45,172 nt of DNA. Origin: Streptomyces sp. CC53. Lineage in GTDB: Bacteria > Actinomycetota > Actinomycetes > Streptomycetales > Streptomycetaceae. Where the stretch lies: assembly GCF_001865245.1 (NCBI RefSeq), contig NZ_MKXB01000170.1, forward strand, positions 96,018 through 141,189, given 5' to 3'. The notes under the pieces are model-generated. The model searched no databases. It was not told the DNA's origin and saw only the letters and a list, made by a program, of their open reading frames with translations. Shown here piece after piece: positions 8,660 through 18,178 of the stretch. Position 1 is the first letter of the stretch, and every line of letters starts with the position of its first letter. Made by a program: the position numbers and the translations under genes.

Positions 8660-8675
8660 ACAGGTCCAGACCAAT
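8660..8675 (-). promoter_or_regulatory. Candidate DasR operator (dre site) upstream of the AraC gene
   Basis: The plus strand reads ACAGGTCCAGACCAAT. The DasR consensus is A[GC]TGGTCTAGACCA[GC]T, so 13 of 16 positions match, including the GGTC and AGACC half-site cores. It lies 14-30 nt upstream of the AraC start, immediately before the ribosome binding site. DasR is the N-acetylglucosamine/chitin-responsive GntR repressor of Streptomyces. Assignment is by eye; binding is inferred. Confidence 0.55.
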
Positions 8676-9139
8676 CACCTCCGGCCACCATGCCACGGGG
8701 CGACCTGCCGGGACAGGGCACGTTCCGCCCGACGGCCCCCCTCCGGGTGCGGCGGTGCGCCGGGCGGCACATGCTGCTGGGGGCGGGGCAGGGAACCGCC
8801 CGGGCCCGGCTTCGTCCGGACGGAGACCGGACCCGCCCGTACGACCAGAGCCGCCCGTTCACGACCGGACGGACCCGTACCGACGGACGCACCCGTACCG
8901 ACCGGAGCCGCCCGGACCACGTCGGGGCGCCTGCACGGCAGGGCCGCCCGGCTTGAGCCGCCGAGTGACCGGACCCGTCCGGGCGACCGGCCCCCGGGGA
9001 CACCGGGCTCGGTGCGGACCGGCCGAGTCCGCGTCCGGCACACCGGCGGCGTCCGGCAGGGCCCGGCGGCGGCACGGTCCGCCGCCCGGGACCGCCCGGT
9101 CGACGGGTGGCACGCACGCACTGTCGCAAGGAGCACCGC
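8676..9139. repeat. GC-rich spacer with degenerate short repeats
   Basis: Divergent spacer between the AraC gene and the secreted-protein gene. About 8815-9060 is built from imperfect repeats of GACGGACCCGTACC-like words (for example near 8868 and 8884) and CCGGACCCG/ACCGGAC variants. The right end must hold the promoter for the gene at 9140. No ORF here looks like a real protein. Confidence 0.5.
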
Positions 9140-9733
9140 ATGCACCCGAAGGGGCCCATATCCGCTGCCGCGGTCACCGCTCTCGCCTCGTTGACCCTCC
9201 TGGCAGGACCGGCGGCACCCGCCGCGTCCGCGTCCGCCGAGGAGTCCGCGTCCGCCTCGTCCGCCGGAGGGACCGCGTCCGCCGACGGCAGCGGGTCCGC
9301 GCACGCCGACCTCGTCACCGCGTACCAGGCGACGCTCAAGTACCACTCCGTCGAACGGGCCCTCCAGGACGGCTACCGGCCGATGCGCGGCTGCATCGAG
9401 CGGGAGGGCGAGGGCGGCATGGGGTACCACTACGTCAACACGGCCTACAACAACACCACCGACCCGGCGCACCCCTCCGCCCTCATGTACGAGCCGGGGC
9501 CGGGCGGCACGCTGCGGCTGGTGGGGATCGAGTGGTTCGTCGAAGACGCCGACCAGGACCTGAGCACGGACGACGACCGGCCCGCCATGTTCGGACAGCC
9601 CTTCCTCGGTCCGTCGCCCGGCGTCGAGGAGGGCGTCGCCGCCCACTACGACCTGCACGTGTGGATCTACAAGCCCAACCCCAAGGGGATGTTCCACGAG
9701 TGGAACCCGCACGTGTCCTGCCCCGCGGACTGA
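9140..9733 (+). CDS. Secreted protein of unknown function
   Basis: 197 aa; ATG 9140 with AAGGAG 8 nt upstream. A Sec-type signal peptide (hydrophobic to about residue 29, PAAPAASASA) is followed by a Ser/Ala-rich linker and one compact domain (about 55-197). I recognise no named family. Conspicuous motifs are GGMGYHYVN (92-100), SALMYEPGPGG, LRLVGIEWFVED, and the C-terminal YDLHVWIYKPNPKGMFHEWNPH. Cys 85 and Cys 194 are the only two cysteines of the mature protein and could form a disulphide. The His residues in HYVN, DLHVW and FHEWNPH are placed as possible metal ligands or active-site residues. Its own promoter region and a strong terminator make it a single-gene unit. Function should be left open. 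Confidence 0.8.
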   Translation: MHPKGPISAAAVTALASLTLLAGPAAPAASASAEESASASSAGGTASADGSGSAHADLVTAYQATLKYHSVERALQDGYRPMRGCIEREGEGGMGYHYVNTAYNNTTDPAHPSALMYEPGPGGTLRLVGIEWFVEDADQDLSTDDDRPAMFGQPFLGPSPGVEEGVAAHYDLHVWIYKPNPKGMFHEWNPHVSCPAD

Positions 9734-9747
9734 CCGCCCGCGAGGCA

Positions 9748-9801
9748 GCACACAGCGGTCGGGCGGGGCACGCCACCGCGCCCCGCCCGACCGCTGTGTG
9801 C
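9748..9801. terminator. Perfect 22-bp hairpin terminator between convergent genes
   Basis: Left arm 9748-9769, 10-nt loop, right arm 9780-9801, with no mismatch over 22 bp. It starts 14 nt after the stop of the secreted-protein gene and ends 14 nt beyond the nuoN stop, so it should end both transcripts, including the whole nuo operon. Confidence 0.9.
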
Positions 9802-9815
9802 GACCCGCCGCCGCG

Positions 9816-11477
9816 CTACCGGACGAACACGCCCGCCTGCGAGGCCAGCTCCAGGAAGTACTGCGGTGCGAGGCCGAGCACCAGGGTGACCGCGACGCCG
9901 ACGCCGATCGCCGTCATCGTCAGCGGCGACGGCACGGCCACGGTCGGGCCCTCCGGGTGCGGTTCGCTGAAGAACATCAGCACGATGACCCGGATGTAGA
10001 AGAACGCCGCGATCGCGGAGGCGACCACGCCGACCACCACCAGGGCCCCGGCGCCGCCCTCGGCCGCCGCCTTGAACACGGCGAACTTGCCGGAGAACCC
10101 GGACGTCAGCGGGATCCCGGCGAAGGCCAGCAGGAACACCGCGAACACGGCCGCCACCAGCGGTGAGCGCCGCCCGAGCCCGGCCCACTTCGACAGGTGC
10201 GTGGCCTCCCCGCCGGCGTCCCGCACCAGCGTGACGACGGCGAACGCGCCGATCGTGACGAAGGAGTAGGCGGCCAGGTAGAACAGCACGGAGGAGATGC
10301 CGGACGGGGTGGCCGCGATGACGCCCGCCAGGATGAACCCGCCGTGGGCGATCGACGAGTAGGCCAGCAGCCGCTTGATGTCGGTCTGCGTGATGGCCAC
10401 GATCGCACCGGCCAGCATGGTGACGATGGCGACGCCCCACATGACGGGCCGCCAGTCCCAGCGGAGCCCCGGCAGCACCACGTACAGCAGCCGCAGCATC
10501 GCGCCGAACGCGGCGACCTTCGTGGCCGCGGCCATGAAGCCGGTGACCGGGGTGGGCGCGCCCTGGTAGACGTCCGGGGTCCACATGTGGAACGGCACGG
10601 CGCCGACCTTGAACAGCAGGCCCATCAGCACCAGGGCGAAGCCGATGAGCAGCAGCACGTCGCTGCCCATGGTGGCGGCGAGCGCCGGGTCGACGGTGCC
10701 GACGGCCCCGTCCACGACGTCCGCGATCCGCGCGTACGACACGGAGCCCGCGTACCCGTACAGCAGGGCGATGCCGAAGAGGAAGAACGCGGAGGCGAAG
10801 GCGCCGAGCAGGAAGTACTTGACGGCGGCCTCCTGCGACACCAGCCGCTTGCGGCGGGCCAGCGCACACAGCAGGTACAGCGGCAGGGACAGGACCTCCA
10901 GCGCGATGAACAGCGTCAGCAGGTCGTTGGCCGCCGGGAAGGCCAGCATGCCGGTGACGGCGAACAGCGCCAGCGGGAACACCTCGGTGGTGGTGAACCC
11001 GGCCTTGACGGCGGCCTTCTCATGGTCGCTGCCGGGCACGGCCGCGGCCTCGGCCGCGAAGGAGTCGACCTTGTGGCCGTGCCTGGCCGGGTCGAGCCGC
11101 CGCTCGGCGAACGTGAACACCGACACCAGCGCGACCAGCAGGATCGTGCCCTGGAGGAACAGCGCGGGCCCGTCGACGGCGATGGCGCCCATCGCGGAGA
11201 TCCCGGCCTTGGTGGTGCCGTACCCGGCGACGGCGAGGCCGACGACGGCGGCGAACGCGGCGGCCAGCGCCGCCACGCTCAGGAACAGCTGGCTGTGGTA
11301 GCGGGCGCGGCGCGGGACCACGGCCTCGACGAGGATGCCGAGCACGGCCGCGCCGACCACGATGAGGATCGGTGCCAGCTGTGCGTATTCGATCTTCGGC
11401 GCCTGGATGGCGCCGAGCGGCTCCGCGACCGGCCCGGCCGCCGCTGTCCACAGGCTGTGGAAGTCCGTTGTGCTCAC
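9816..11477 (-). CDS. nuoN: NADH-quinone oxidoreductase subunit N
   Basis: 553 aa, GTG start at 11477 overlapping the nuoM stop by 4 nt (GTGA). It is one of the three antiporter-like membrane subunits of complex I. About 14 hydrophobic helices are visible, with conserved proton-channel features such as the buried Lys in the FKVGAVPFHMW segment, the TDIKRLLAYSSIAHGGF motif and Glu in LFIALEVLSLPLYLL. The first ~45 residues give an extra N-terminal segment before the membrane core. It is the last gene of the operon; a strong terminator follows 14 nt downstream. Confidence 0.97.
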   Translation of the reverse strand: MSTTDFHSLWTAAAGPVAEPLGAIQAPKIEYAQLAPILIVVGAAVLGILVEAVVPRRARYHSQLFLSVAALAAAFAAVVGLAVAGYGTTKAGISAMGAIAVDGPALFLQGTILLVALVSVFTFAERRLDPARHGHKVDSFAAEAAAVPGSDHEKAAVKAGFTTTEVFPLALFAVTGMLAFPAANDLLTLFIALEVLSLPLYLLCALARRKRLVSQEAAVKYFLLGAFASAFFLFGIALLYGYAGSVSYARIADVVDGAVGTVDPALAATMGSDVLLLIGFALVLMGLLFKVGAVPFHMWTPDVYQGAPTPVTGFMAAATKVAAFGAMLRLLYVVLPGLRWDWRPVMWGVAIVTMLAGAIVAITQTDIKRLLAYSSIAHGGFILAGVIAATPSGISSVLFYLAAYSFVTIGAFAVVTLVRDAGGEATHLSKWAGLGRRSPLVAAVFAVFLLAFAGIPLTSGFSGKFAVFKAAAEGGAGALVVVGVVASAIAAFFYIRVIVLMFFSEPHPEGPTVAVPSPLTMTAIGVGVAVTLVLGLAPQYFLELASQAGVFVR

Positions 11478-13078
11478 TTCGCCGCCTCCACCTGGGGCCG
11501 GACCTCGGGTGCGGGGTCCTTCTGGTCGACGTCGGACATGGTGTGGCGCACCGCCGGGTTGACCACGTCGGTCACCGGCTTCGGGAACACACCGAGGAAC
11601 AGCAGCAGCGCGATCAGCGGTGCGGCCACGGCCAGTTCACGGGCGCGCAGGTCGGGCATGGCCCGCACCTCGTCCTTGACGGGCCCCGTCATGGTCCGCT
11701 GGTACAGGACCAGCGTGTACAGCGCGGCCAGCACGATGCCCAGGGTGGCGACGACACCGGCCGCCGGGTACCGGGCGAACGTGCCGACCAGCACCAGGAA
11801 CTCGCTGACGAACGGGGCGAGCCCCGGCAGCGACAGCGTGGCGAGACCGCCCACGAGGAAGGTGCCCGCCAGCACCGGGGCGACCTTCTGCACACCGCCG
11901 TAGTCGGCGATGAGCCGCGACCCGCGCCGCGAGATGAGGAACCCGGCGACCAGCATCAGGGCGGCCGTGGAGAGCCCGTGGTTCACCATGTAGAGGGTGG
12001 CGCCGCTCTGGCCCTGGCTGGTCATCGCGAAGATGCCGAGGATGATGAAGCCGAAGTGGGAGATCGACGCGTACGCGATCAGCCGCTTGATGTCCCGCTG
12101 GCCGACCGCGAGCAGCGCCCCGTAGACGATGCTGACCAGTGCGAGGACCAGGATCACGGGGGTCGCCCACTTCGACGCCTCCGGGAACAGCCCGAGGCAG
12201 AAGCGGAGCATCGCGAACGTGCCGACCTTGTCGACCACGGCCGTGATGAGGACGGCGACCGGGGCCGTGGATTCGCCCATCGCGTTGGGCAGCCAGGTGT
12301 GCAGCGGCCACAGCGGCGCCTTCACCGCGAAGGCGAAGAAGAAGCCGAGGAACAGCAGCCGTTCGGTGTTCGTGGCCATCTCCAGCTCGCCGCTCGCGCG
12401 GGCGGCGGCGATCTCGGTGAGGGAGAAGTTGCCGGCGACGACGTACAGTCCGATGACGGCGGCCAGCATGATGAGTCCGCCGACCAGGTTGTAGAGGAGG
12501 AACTTCACCGCCGCGTAGGACCGCTGGGCGGCGGCGTGCTCCTCGGTCCCGGCGTGCGCCCGGTCCCCGAACCCCCCGATGAGGAAGTACATCGGGATGA
12601 GCATGGCCTCGAAGACGATGTAGAAGAGGAAGACGTCGGTGGCCTCGAAGGAGAGGATCACCATCGCCTCGACCATGAGGATCAGCGCGAAGAACCCCTG
12701 GGTGGGCCGCCACCTCTTCGACTGGTCCGCGGCGGAGCCGCCGTCGGACGCGGCCGGGGCGTCGGCGTCGTGCCAGCCCGCGAGGATGACGAAGGGGATG
12801 AGGACGGCGGTGAGCGCGACGAGCGCCACGCCGATGCCGTCGACGCCCAGTTCGTACCGCACTCCGAAGTCCGGGATCCAGGCGTGGGACTCGGTGAGCT
12901 GGTAGCGGGCGCCGCCCGGGTCGAAGCGGGCGAACACGGTCGCGGCGAGCGCGAGCGTGGCGAGGGAGAAGACGAGCGCCACCCACTTGGCCGCGGTGCG
13001 TCGGGCCGCCGGCACGGCGGCCGTGACGATCGCACCGGCTGCGGGCACGGCCGCCGTCGCCGTCAGAAGGTAGGACAT
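11474..13078 (-). CDS. nuoM: NADH-quinone oxidoreductase subunit M
   Basis: 534 aa from the ATG at 13078 (MSYLLTATAAVP), with a GGGGGG-type ribosome binding site about 10 nt upstream. An open frame continues upstream but runs into the shadow of nuoL, so this ATG is the start. It is an antiporter-like membrane subunit with about 14 helices. FYIVFEAMLIPMYFLIG carries the conserved membrane Glu, FAVKAPLWPLHTWLPNA the channel Lys, and QRDIKRLIAYASISHFGF the discontinuous helix. It lies 5 nt after the nuoL stop and overlaps nuoN by 4 nt. Confidence 0.97.
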   Translation of the reverse strand: MSYLLTATAAVPAAGAIVTAAVPAARRTAAKWVALVFSLATLALAATVFARFDPGGARYQLTESHAWIPDFGVRYELGVDGIGVALVALTAVLIPFVILAGWHDADAPAASDGGSAADQSKRWRPTQGFFALILMVEAMVILSFEATDVFLFYIVFEAMLIPMYFLIGGFGDRAHAGTEEHAAAQRSYAAVKFLLYNLVGGLIMLAAVIGLYVVAGNFSLTEIAAARASGELEMATNTERLLFLGFFFAFAVKAPLWPLHTWLPNAMGESTAPVAVLITAVVDKVGTFAMLRFCLGLFPEASKWATPVILVLALVSIVYGALLAVGQRDIKRLIAYASISHFGFIILGIFAMTSQGQSGATLYMVNHGLSTAALMLVAGFLISRRGSRLIADYGGVQKVAPVLAGTFLVGGLATLSLPGLAPFVSEFLVLVGTFARYPAAGVVATLGIVLAALYTLVLYQRTMTGPVKDEVRAMPDLRARELAVAAPLIALLLFLGVFPKPVTDVVNPAVRHTMSDVDQKDPAPEVRPQVEAAK

Positions 13079-13083
13079 CGCGG

Positions 13084-15024
13084 TCACACCCCCCTCATGA
13101 GCAGGGTCGCGGCGATCAGCACCGCAGCACCTCCGAACATCGAGACCGCATAGGAGCGGGCGAAGCCGTTCTGCAACCTGCGCATCCGGCTGGACAGTCC
13201 GCCCATCGACGCCGCCGTGCCGTTGACGACGCCGTCGACGAGGGTGTGGTCCACGTAGACCAGCGAGCGGGTGAGGTGCTCGCCACCGCGCACCAGGACC
13301 ACGTGGTTGACGTCGTCCTGGTAGAGGTCGCGGCGGGCGGCCCTGGTGAGCAGCGAGCCGCGCGGCGCGACCACCGGCACGGGCCGCCGCCCGTACTGGG
13401 CGTAGGCGAGGCCGGCGCCGACGAGCAGCACCACGATGGTGGACGTGGTGATCACGGCGGCGCTCACCGGCGGGTGGCCGTGCTCGAAGTCCGTGACGGG
13501 CGTCAGCCAGTTCACGAACGCGTTGTTGAGCGAGAACAGGCCGCCGGCGAAGACCGACCCGAAGGCCAGCAGGATCATCGGGACGGTCATGGACTTCGGC
13601 GACTCGTGCGGGTGCGGCATCCGCCCGGGCTGCGCCTCCGCGGCGGGCTCCGCGCTGGGCACCTCGTCCGCGTCGGGGGCGGGCTGCCAGCGCTTCTCGC
13701 CGAAGAAGGTCATCAGCATCACGCGGGTCATGTAGTACGCGGTGAGGCCGGCGCCCAGCAGGGTGACCGCGCCGAGGATCCAGCCCTCGGCACCGCCCTT
13801 CGCGAAGGCCGCCTCGATGATCTTGTCCTTGGACCAGAAGCCGGACAGGCCGGGGAACCCGATGATGGCGAGGTAGCCGAGCCCGAAGGTCACGAAGGTG
13901 ACGGGCATGTACTTCCGCAGGCCGCCGTACTTGCGCATGTCGACCTCGTCGTTCATGCCGTGCATGACGGAGCCCGCGCCGAGGAACAGCCCGGCCTTGA
14001 AGAAGCCGTGCGTCACCAGGTGCATGATCGCGAAGACGTAGCCGATCGGGCCGAGGCCCGCGGCGAGGATCATGTACCCGATCTGGGACATCGTCGACCC
14101 GGCGAGGGCCTTCTTGATGTCGTCCTTGGCGCAACCGACGATCGCACCGAAGAGCAGCGTGACCGCGCCGACCACGACCACGGCCAGCTGGGCGTCCGGG
14201 GCCGCGTTGAAGATCGCCCCGGAGCGGGTGATCAGGTAGACGCCGGCCGTCACCATGGTGGCGGCGTGGATGAGGGCGGAGACCGGTGTGGGGCCCTCCA
14301 TCGCGTCCCCGAGCCAGGACTGCAGCGGCACCTGGGCGGACTTGCCGCACGCGGCGAGCAGCAGCATCAGCCCGATCGCCGTGAGGGTGCCCTCGGACGT
14401 CTCGCCGACGGAGCCGAGCACCGGACCGAAGGCGAAGGTGCCGAAGGTGGTGAACATCAGCATGATCGCGATCGACAGGCCGATGTCGCCGACCCGGTTG
14501 ACCAGGAACGCCTTCTTCGCGGCGGTGGCCGCGGTGGGTTTGTGCTGCCAGAAGCCGATGAGGAGGTACGAGGCGAGGCCGACGCCCTCCCAGCCGAAGT
14601 ACAGCAGCAGGTAGTTGTCGGCGAGCACCAGCAGCAGCATCGCCGCGAGGAACAGGTTCAGATAGCCGAAGAAGCGGCGGCGGCGCTCGTCGTGCTCCAT
14701 GTACCCGATCGAGTACACGTGAATGAGCGTGCCGACACCGGTGATGAGCAGCACGAACGTCATCGACAGCTGGTCGAGCTGGAAGGCGATGTCCGCTTGG
14801 AAGCCCTCCACCGGGACCCAGGTGAACAGCCGCTGGCTCAGCGTCCGTTCGTCGGCGCTCCGGCCCAGCATGTCGGCGAACAGCACCAGGCCGAGGGCGA
14901 AGGAGGCGGCCGCGAGCAGCGTGCCGAGCCAGTGTCCGGCCCGGTCCAGCCGCCGGCCGCCGCAGAGCAGGACGGCCGCTCCGAGCAGAGGCGCCGCGAT
15001 GAGCAGCGCGATCAGGTTCTCCAC
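13084..15024 (-). CDS. nuoL: NADH-quinone oxidoreductase subunit L
   Basis: 646 aa from a GTG at 15024 ([20 protein letters not shown]), with AAGGGG about 10 nt upstream and 14 nt after the nuoK stop. It is the distal proton-pumping subunit with a long C-terminal amphipathic helix. Hallmarks: [46 protein letters not shown] (conserved Glu), [35 protein letters not shown] and [19 protein letters not shown]. The region around residues 455-480 carries a soluble loop rich in Glu and Ala ([16 protein letters not shown]). The last ~60 residues include the terminal membrane helix. Confidence 0.97.
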   Translation of the reverse strand: MENLIALLIAAPLLGAAVLLCGGRRLDRAGHWLGTLLAAASFALGLVLFADMLGRSADERTLSQRLFTWVPVEGFQADIAFQLDQLSMTFVLLITGVGTLIHVYSIGYMEHDERRRRFFGYLNLFLAAMLLLVLADNYLLLYFGWEGVGLASYLLIGFWQHKPTAATAAKKAFLVNRVGDIGLSIAIMLMFTTFGTFAFGPVLGSVGETSEGTLTAIGLMLLLAACGKSAQVPLQSWLGDAMEGPTPVSALIHAATMVTAGVYLITRSGAIFNAAPDAQLAVVVVGAVTLLFGAIVGCAKDDIKKALAGSTMSQIGYMILAAGLGPIGYVFAIMHLVTHGFFKAGLFLGAGSVMHGMNDEVDMRKYGGLRKYMPVTFVTFGLGYLAIIGFPGLSGFWSKDKIIEAAFAKGGAEGWILGAVTLLGAGLTAYYMTRVMLMTFFGEKRWQPAPDADEVPSAEPAAEAQPGRMPHPHESPKSMTVPMILLAFGSVFAGGLFSLNNAFVNWLTPVTDFEHGHPPVSAAVITTSTIVVLLVGAGLAYAQYGRRPVPVVAPRGSLLTRAARRDLYQDDVNHVVLVRGGEHLTRSLVYVDHTLVDGVVNGTAASMGGLSSRMRRLQNGFARSYAVSMFGGAAVLIAATLLMRGV

Positions 15025-15038
15025 GATGCAGCGACCCC

Positions 15039-15338
15039 TTACAGCTTCATCAGGCTGGCGTCGTCGACCGAGGCCGAATGGCGGATGCGGAACAGCGACA
15101 CGATGATCGCCAGCCCGACCACGACCTCCGCGGCGGCGACGACCATCGTGAAGAACGCGATGATCTGGCCGTCGAGGTTGCCGTGCATGCGGGAGAAGGC
15201 GACCAGGGTGAGGTTGCAGGCGTTGAGCATCAGCTCGACGCTCATGAACACGACGATCGCGTTGCGCCGGATCAGCACGCCCGCGGCGCCGATGGTGAAC
15301 AACAGGGCGGCGAGATAGATGTAGTTGACGGGATTCAC
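15039..15338 (-). CDS. nuoK: NADH-quinone oxidoreductase subunit K
   Basis: 99 aa, the usual family length. GTG start at 15338 overlaps the nuoJ stop by 4 nt. Three membrane helices are visible, with the two conserved membrane glutamates in [17 protein letters not shown] and [17 protein letters not shown] that belong to the proton-transfer path of the membrane arm. It ends with a short charged tail ([16 protein letters not shown]). Confidence 0.97.
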   Translation of the reverse strand: MNPVNYIYLAALLFTIGAAGVLIRRNAIVVFMSVELMLNACNLTLVAFSRMHGNLDGQIIAFFTMVVAAAEVVVGLAIIVSLFRIRHSASVDDASLMKL

Positions 15339-16210
15339 TTGGCCGCCTCCTCTCCGTCCCGCCGGGCGGACCGGTCGCGCTCGCTTCCGAGCCCGCGCAC
15401 GTCCTCCTGCTCCCGGCCGAGCCGCTCCTGGGAGCGCTGCTCCAGGGCCTTGAGGTCGTCCAGCGCCTGCGCGGACACGTCGCGGACCTGGCCGCGCGCC
15501 CGCAGCGTGCGGTTGACGGTGAGCTCGGACGGGGTGCCGTCGGGCAGCAGGCCGGCGATGTCGACCGCGTTGTGCCGGGCGTACACACCGGGCGCGGGCA
15601 GCGGCGGGAGCTGCGTCCCCTCCCGTACGCGCTGCTCGGCCAGCTCCCGCTGGGTGCGGGCCTTCTCGGTGCGCTCGCGGTGGGTCAGCACCATGGCGCC
15701 GACCGCGGCCGTGATGAGCAGCGCACCGGTGATCTCGAAGGCGAAGACGTACTTGGTGAAGATGAGCGCCGCCAGGCCCTCCACGTTCCCGCCGGAGTTG
15801 GCGGCGCCCAGCCCGTTGAAGGTCTCCAGGGAGGCGCTGCCGATGCCCGCGACGAGGAGGGCCCCGAAACCGAGGGCGCACAGCGCCGCCAGCCAGCGCT
15901 GACCCTTGAGGGTCTCCTTCAGCGAGTCCGCGGCGGTGACGCCGACGAGCATCACGACGAAGAGGAACAGCATCATGATGGCGCCGGTGTAGACGACGAT
16001 CTGCACGATGCCGAGGAAGTAGGCGCCGTTCGCCAGGTAGAACACGGCGAGGATGATCATGGTGCCGGCCAGGCAGAGCGCGCTGTGCACGGCCTTCCTC
16101 ATCAGGATGGTGCACAGGGCGCCGATCACGGCGACCGTGCCGAGCAGCCAGAACTGCACGGCCTCACCGGTCGAGGTGGTGTACGCGGCGGCCAGGGTCT
16201 GCGCGGTCAT
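15335..16210 (-). CDS. nuoJ: NADH-quinone oxidoreductase subunit J with long C-terminal tail
   Basis: 291 aa from the ATG at 16210, which overlaps the nuoI stop by 4 nt (ATGA). The first ~178 residues hold the five membrane helices, including the [24 protein letters not shown] segment with the conserved Tyr and the pi-bulge region of helix 3. After the last helix (about residue 175) comes a charged soluble tail of about 110 residues ([15 protein letters not shown]...[30 protein letters not shown]). The E. coli protein (184 aa) lacks this tail. It overlaps nuoK by 4 nt. Confidence 0.97.
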   Translation of the reverse strand: MTAQTLAAAYTTSTGEAVQFWLLGTVAVIGALCTILMRKAVHSALCLAGTMIILAVFYLANGAYFLGIVQIVVYTGAIMMLFLFVVMLVGVTAADSLKETLKGQRWLAALCALGFGALLVAGIGSASLETFNGLGAANSGGNVEGLAALIFTKYVFAFEITGALLITAAVGAMVLTHRERTEKARTQRELAEQRVREGTQLPPLPAPGVYARHNAVDIAGLLPDGTPSELTVNRTLRARGQVRDVSAQALDDLKALEQRSQERLGREQEDVRGLGSERDRSARRDGEEAAK

Positions 16211-16821
16211 GCCTCGACCACCTTCTCCGAGGCGGGTTCGCCCGGGCCGAAGTCCGACGCGGCCTCCTGCGGCGCGCCCTCGTCGGAGACCGGCTGACGG
16301 ACCGTGCCGGGCGCGGCCTCGGTGACCAGGCCCCGGTAGTAGTCCTGCTCGGTCATCCCCGGGTGGATGGCGTGCGGGCTGTCGACCATCCCCTCCTCAA
16401 GGCCGGCGAGGAGCTGCTCCTTGGTGTAGATGAGGTTCGCCCGGGAGCTGTCGGCGAGCTCGAACTCGTTGGTCATGGTCAGCGCGCGGGTGGGGCACGC
16501 CTCGATGCACAGTCCGCAGAAGATGCAGCGGGCGTAGTTGATCTGGTAGACGCGCCCGTACCGCTCGCCCGGCGAGTAGCGCTCCTCGTCGGTGTTGTCG
16601 GCGCCCTCGACGTAGATGGCGTCGGCGGGGCAGGCCCAGGCGCACAGTTCGCAGCCGACGCACTTCTCCAGCCCGTCCGGATGCCGGTTGAGCTGGTGGC
16701 GGCCGTGGAAACGGGGCGCCGTGGTCTTCTGCTGCTCCGGGTACTGCTCGGTCAGCCGCTTCTTGAACATGGCCTTGAAGGTCACGCCGAAGCCGGCCAC
16801 CGGGTTCTGGAAGTCAGACAC
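16207..16821 (-). CDS. nuoI: NADH-quinone oxidoreductase subunit I
   Basis: 204 aa. I chose GTG 16821 ([19 protein letters not shown]) because AAAGGAG lies 7 nt upstream; it overlaps the end of nuoH by 8 nt. An upstream in-frame start at 16869 has no support. Two 4Fe-4S motifs are intact: [12 protein letters not shown] and [12 protein letters not shown], which carry clusters N6a and N6b on the path from the peripheral arm to quinone. The C-terminal ~50 residues ([15 protein letters not shown]...SEKVVEA) are a Glu/Pro-rich extension. Confidence 0.97.
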   Translation of the reverse strand: MSDFQNPVAGFGVTFKAMFKKRLTEQYPEQQKTTAPRFHGRHQLNRHPDGLEKCVGCELCAWACPADAIYVEGADNTDEERYSPGERYGRVYQINYARCIFCGLCIEACPTRALTMTNEFELADSSRANLIYTKEQLLAGLEEGMVDSPHAIHPGMTEQDYYRGLVTEAAPGTVRQPVSDEGAPQEAASDFGPGEPASEKVVEA

Positions 16822-18178
16822 CCTCCGTCTCCTTTCCGTCACTGGCAGTATCGGGGCCGCCACTGACAATCAGCTCTCGGTCGGCCCTGGGCCTGCGCCG
16901 CGGCACCGGCGGCAGGGTCTGCCCGGGCAGCGGGGGCACCGGGAACCCGCCGGCCATCGGGTCGAAGCCGGCGTCCTGCGCCGCCTCCGCGGCCTCCTCC
17001 TCGGCCTTGGCCCTCCGGTCGCGGAACATGTCGGCGACGAAGGACAGCAGCAGCACCGCCAGCACCGCCCCGGCGACGTACAGCACGATCTGCTGGAACG
17101 CGACGTTCTCGTTGCGCAGCGCGCGGACGGTCGCGACGAGCATCAGCCACACCACGGAGACGGGGATGAGGACCTTCCACCCCAGCTTCATCAGCTGGTC
17201 GTAGCGGACCCGCGGCAGGGTGCCGCGCAGCCACACGAAGCAGAAGACGAAGGCGACGACCTTGCCCACGAACCACAGCAGCGGCCACCAGCCGTGGTTG
17301 GCGCCCTCCCAGAACGCGGAGACCGGGTACGGGGCCCGCCAGCCGCCCAGGAACAGGGTCACCGCGATCATCGACACGGTGACCATGTGGATGTACTCGG
17401 CCAGCATGAACATCGCGAACTTGATGGAGCTGTACTCGGTGTTGAAGCCGCCGACGAGGTCGCCCTCGGACTCCGGCATGTCGAACGGCGCCCGGCTGGA
17501 CTCGCCGATCATCGTGACCATGTAGACGAGGAACGACACCGGTAGCAGCACGGCGAACCAGCGGTCCTGCTGCGCCTCGACGATGGCCGACGTCGACATC
17601 GAACCGGAGTAGAGGAACACCGACGCGAAGGCCACACCCATCGCGATCTCGTAGGAGATGACCTGCGCCGCCGACCGGATGCCCCCGAGCAGCGGGTAGG
17701 TGGACCCGGAGGACCAGCCGCCGAGGACGAAGCCGTACACGCCGAGCGAGCCGATCGCCAGGACGTACAGCATCGCCACCGGCAGGTCGGTGAGCTGCAT
17801 CGTGGTGCGGACCCCGAAGACGGACACCTCGTTGCCGGCGGGCCCGAAGGGGATGACGGCGACGGCCATGAAGGCGGGGATCGCGGCCAGGACGGGCGCG
17901 AGGACGTAGATCACCTTGTCCGCGCGCTTGACGACCACGTCCTCCTTCAGCATGAGCTTCACGCCGTCGGCGAGGGACTGGAGCATGCCCCACGGGCCGT
18001 GCCGGTTGGGCCCGACGCGCCGCTGCATCCAGCCGACGACCTTGCGCTCCATCACGATGGAGATCAGGACCGTGACCATGAGGAAGGCGAAGCAGAAGAC
18101 CGCCTTGACGACCACGAGCCACCAGGGGTCGCGGCCGAACATCGACAGGTCCTCGGCCGCGAGGAGGGCCGGGTTCAC
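16814..18178 (-). CDS. nuoH: NADH-quinone oxidoreductase subunit H
   Basis: 454 aa from GTG 18178, overlapping the nuoG stop by 4 nt. It forms the quinone-entry channel together with NuoB and NuoD. Eight membrane helices are visible. Signature stretches: [47 protein letters not shown], and [32 protein letters not shown] with the conserved charged residues of the E-channel. The ~70-residue C-terminal tail is hydrophilic and Pro/Arg-rich ([23 protein letters not shown]). Confidence 0.97.
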   Translation of the reverse strand: MNPALLAAEDLSMFGRDPWWLVVVKAVFCFAFLMVTVLISIVMERKVVGWMQRRVGPNRHGPWGMLQSLADGVKLMLKEDVVVKRADKVIYVLAPVLAAIPAFMAVAVIPFGPAGNEVSVFGVRTTMQLTDLPVAMLYVLAIGSLGVYGFVLGGWSSGSTYPLLGGIRSAAQVISYEIAMGVAFASVFLYSGSMSTSAIVEAQQDRWFAVLLPVSFLVYMVTMIGESSRAPFDMPESEGDLVGGFNTEYSSIKFAMFMLAEYIHMVTVSMIAVTLFLGGWRAPYPVSAFWEGANHGWWPLLWFVGKVVAFVFCFVWLRGTLPRVRYDQLMKLGWKVLIPVSVVWLMLVATVRALRNENVAFQQIVLYVAGAVLAVLLLSFVADMFRDRRAKAEEEAAEAAQDAGFDPMAGGFPVPPLPGQTLPPVPRRRPRADRELIVSGGPDTASDGKETEGV

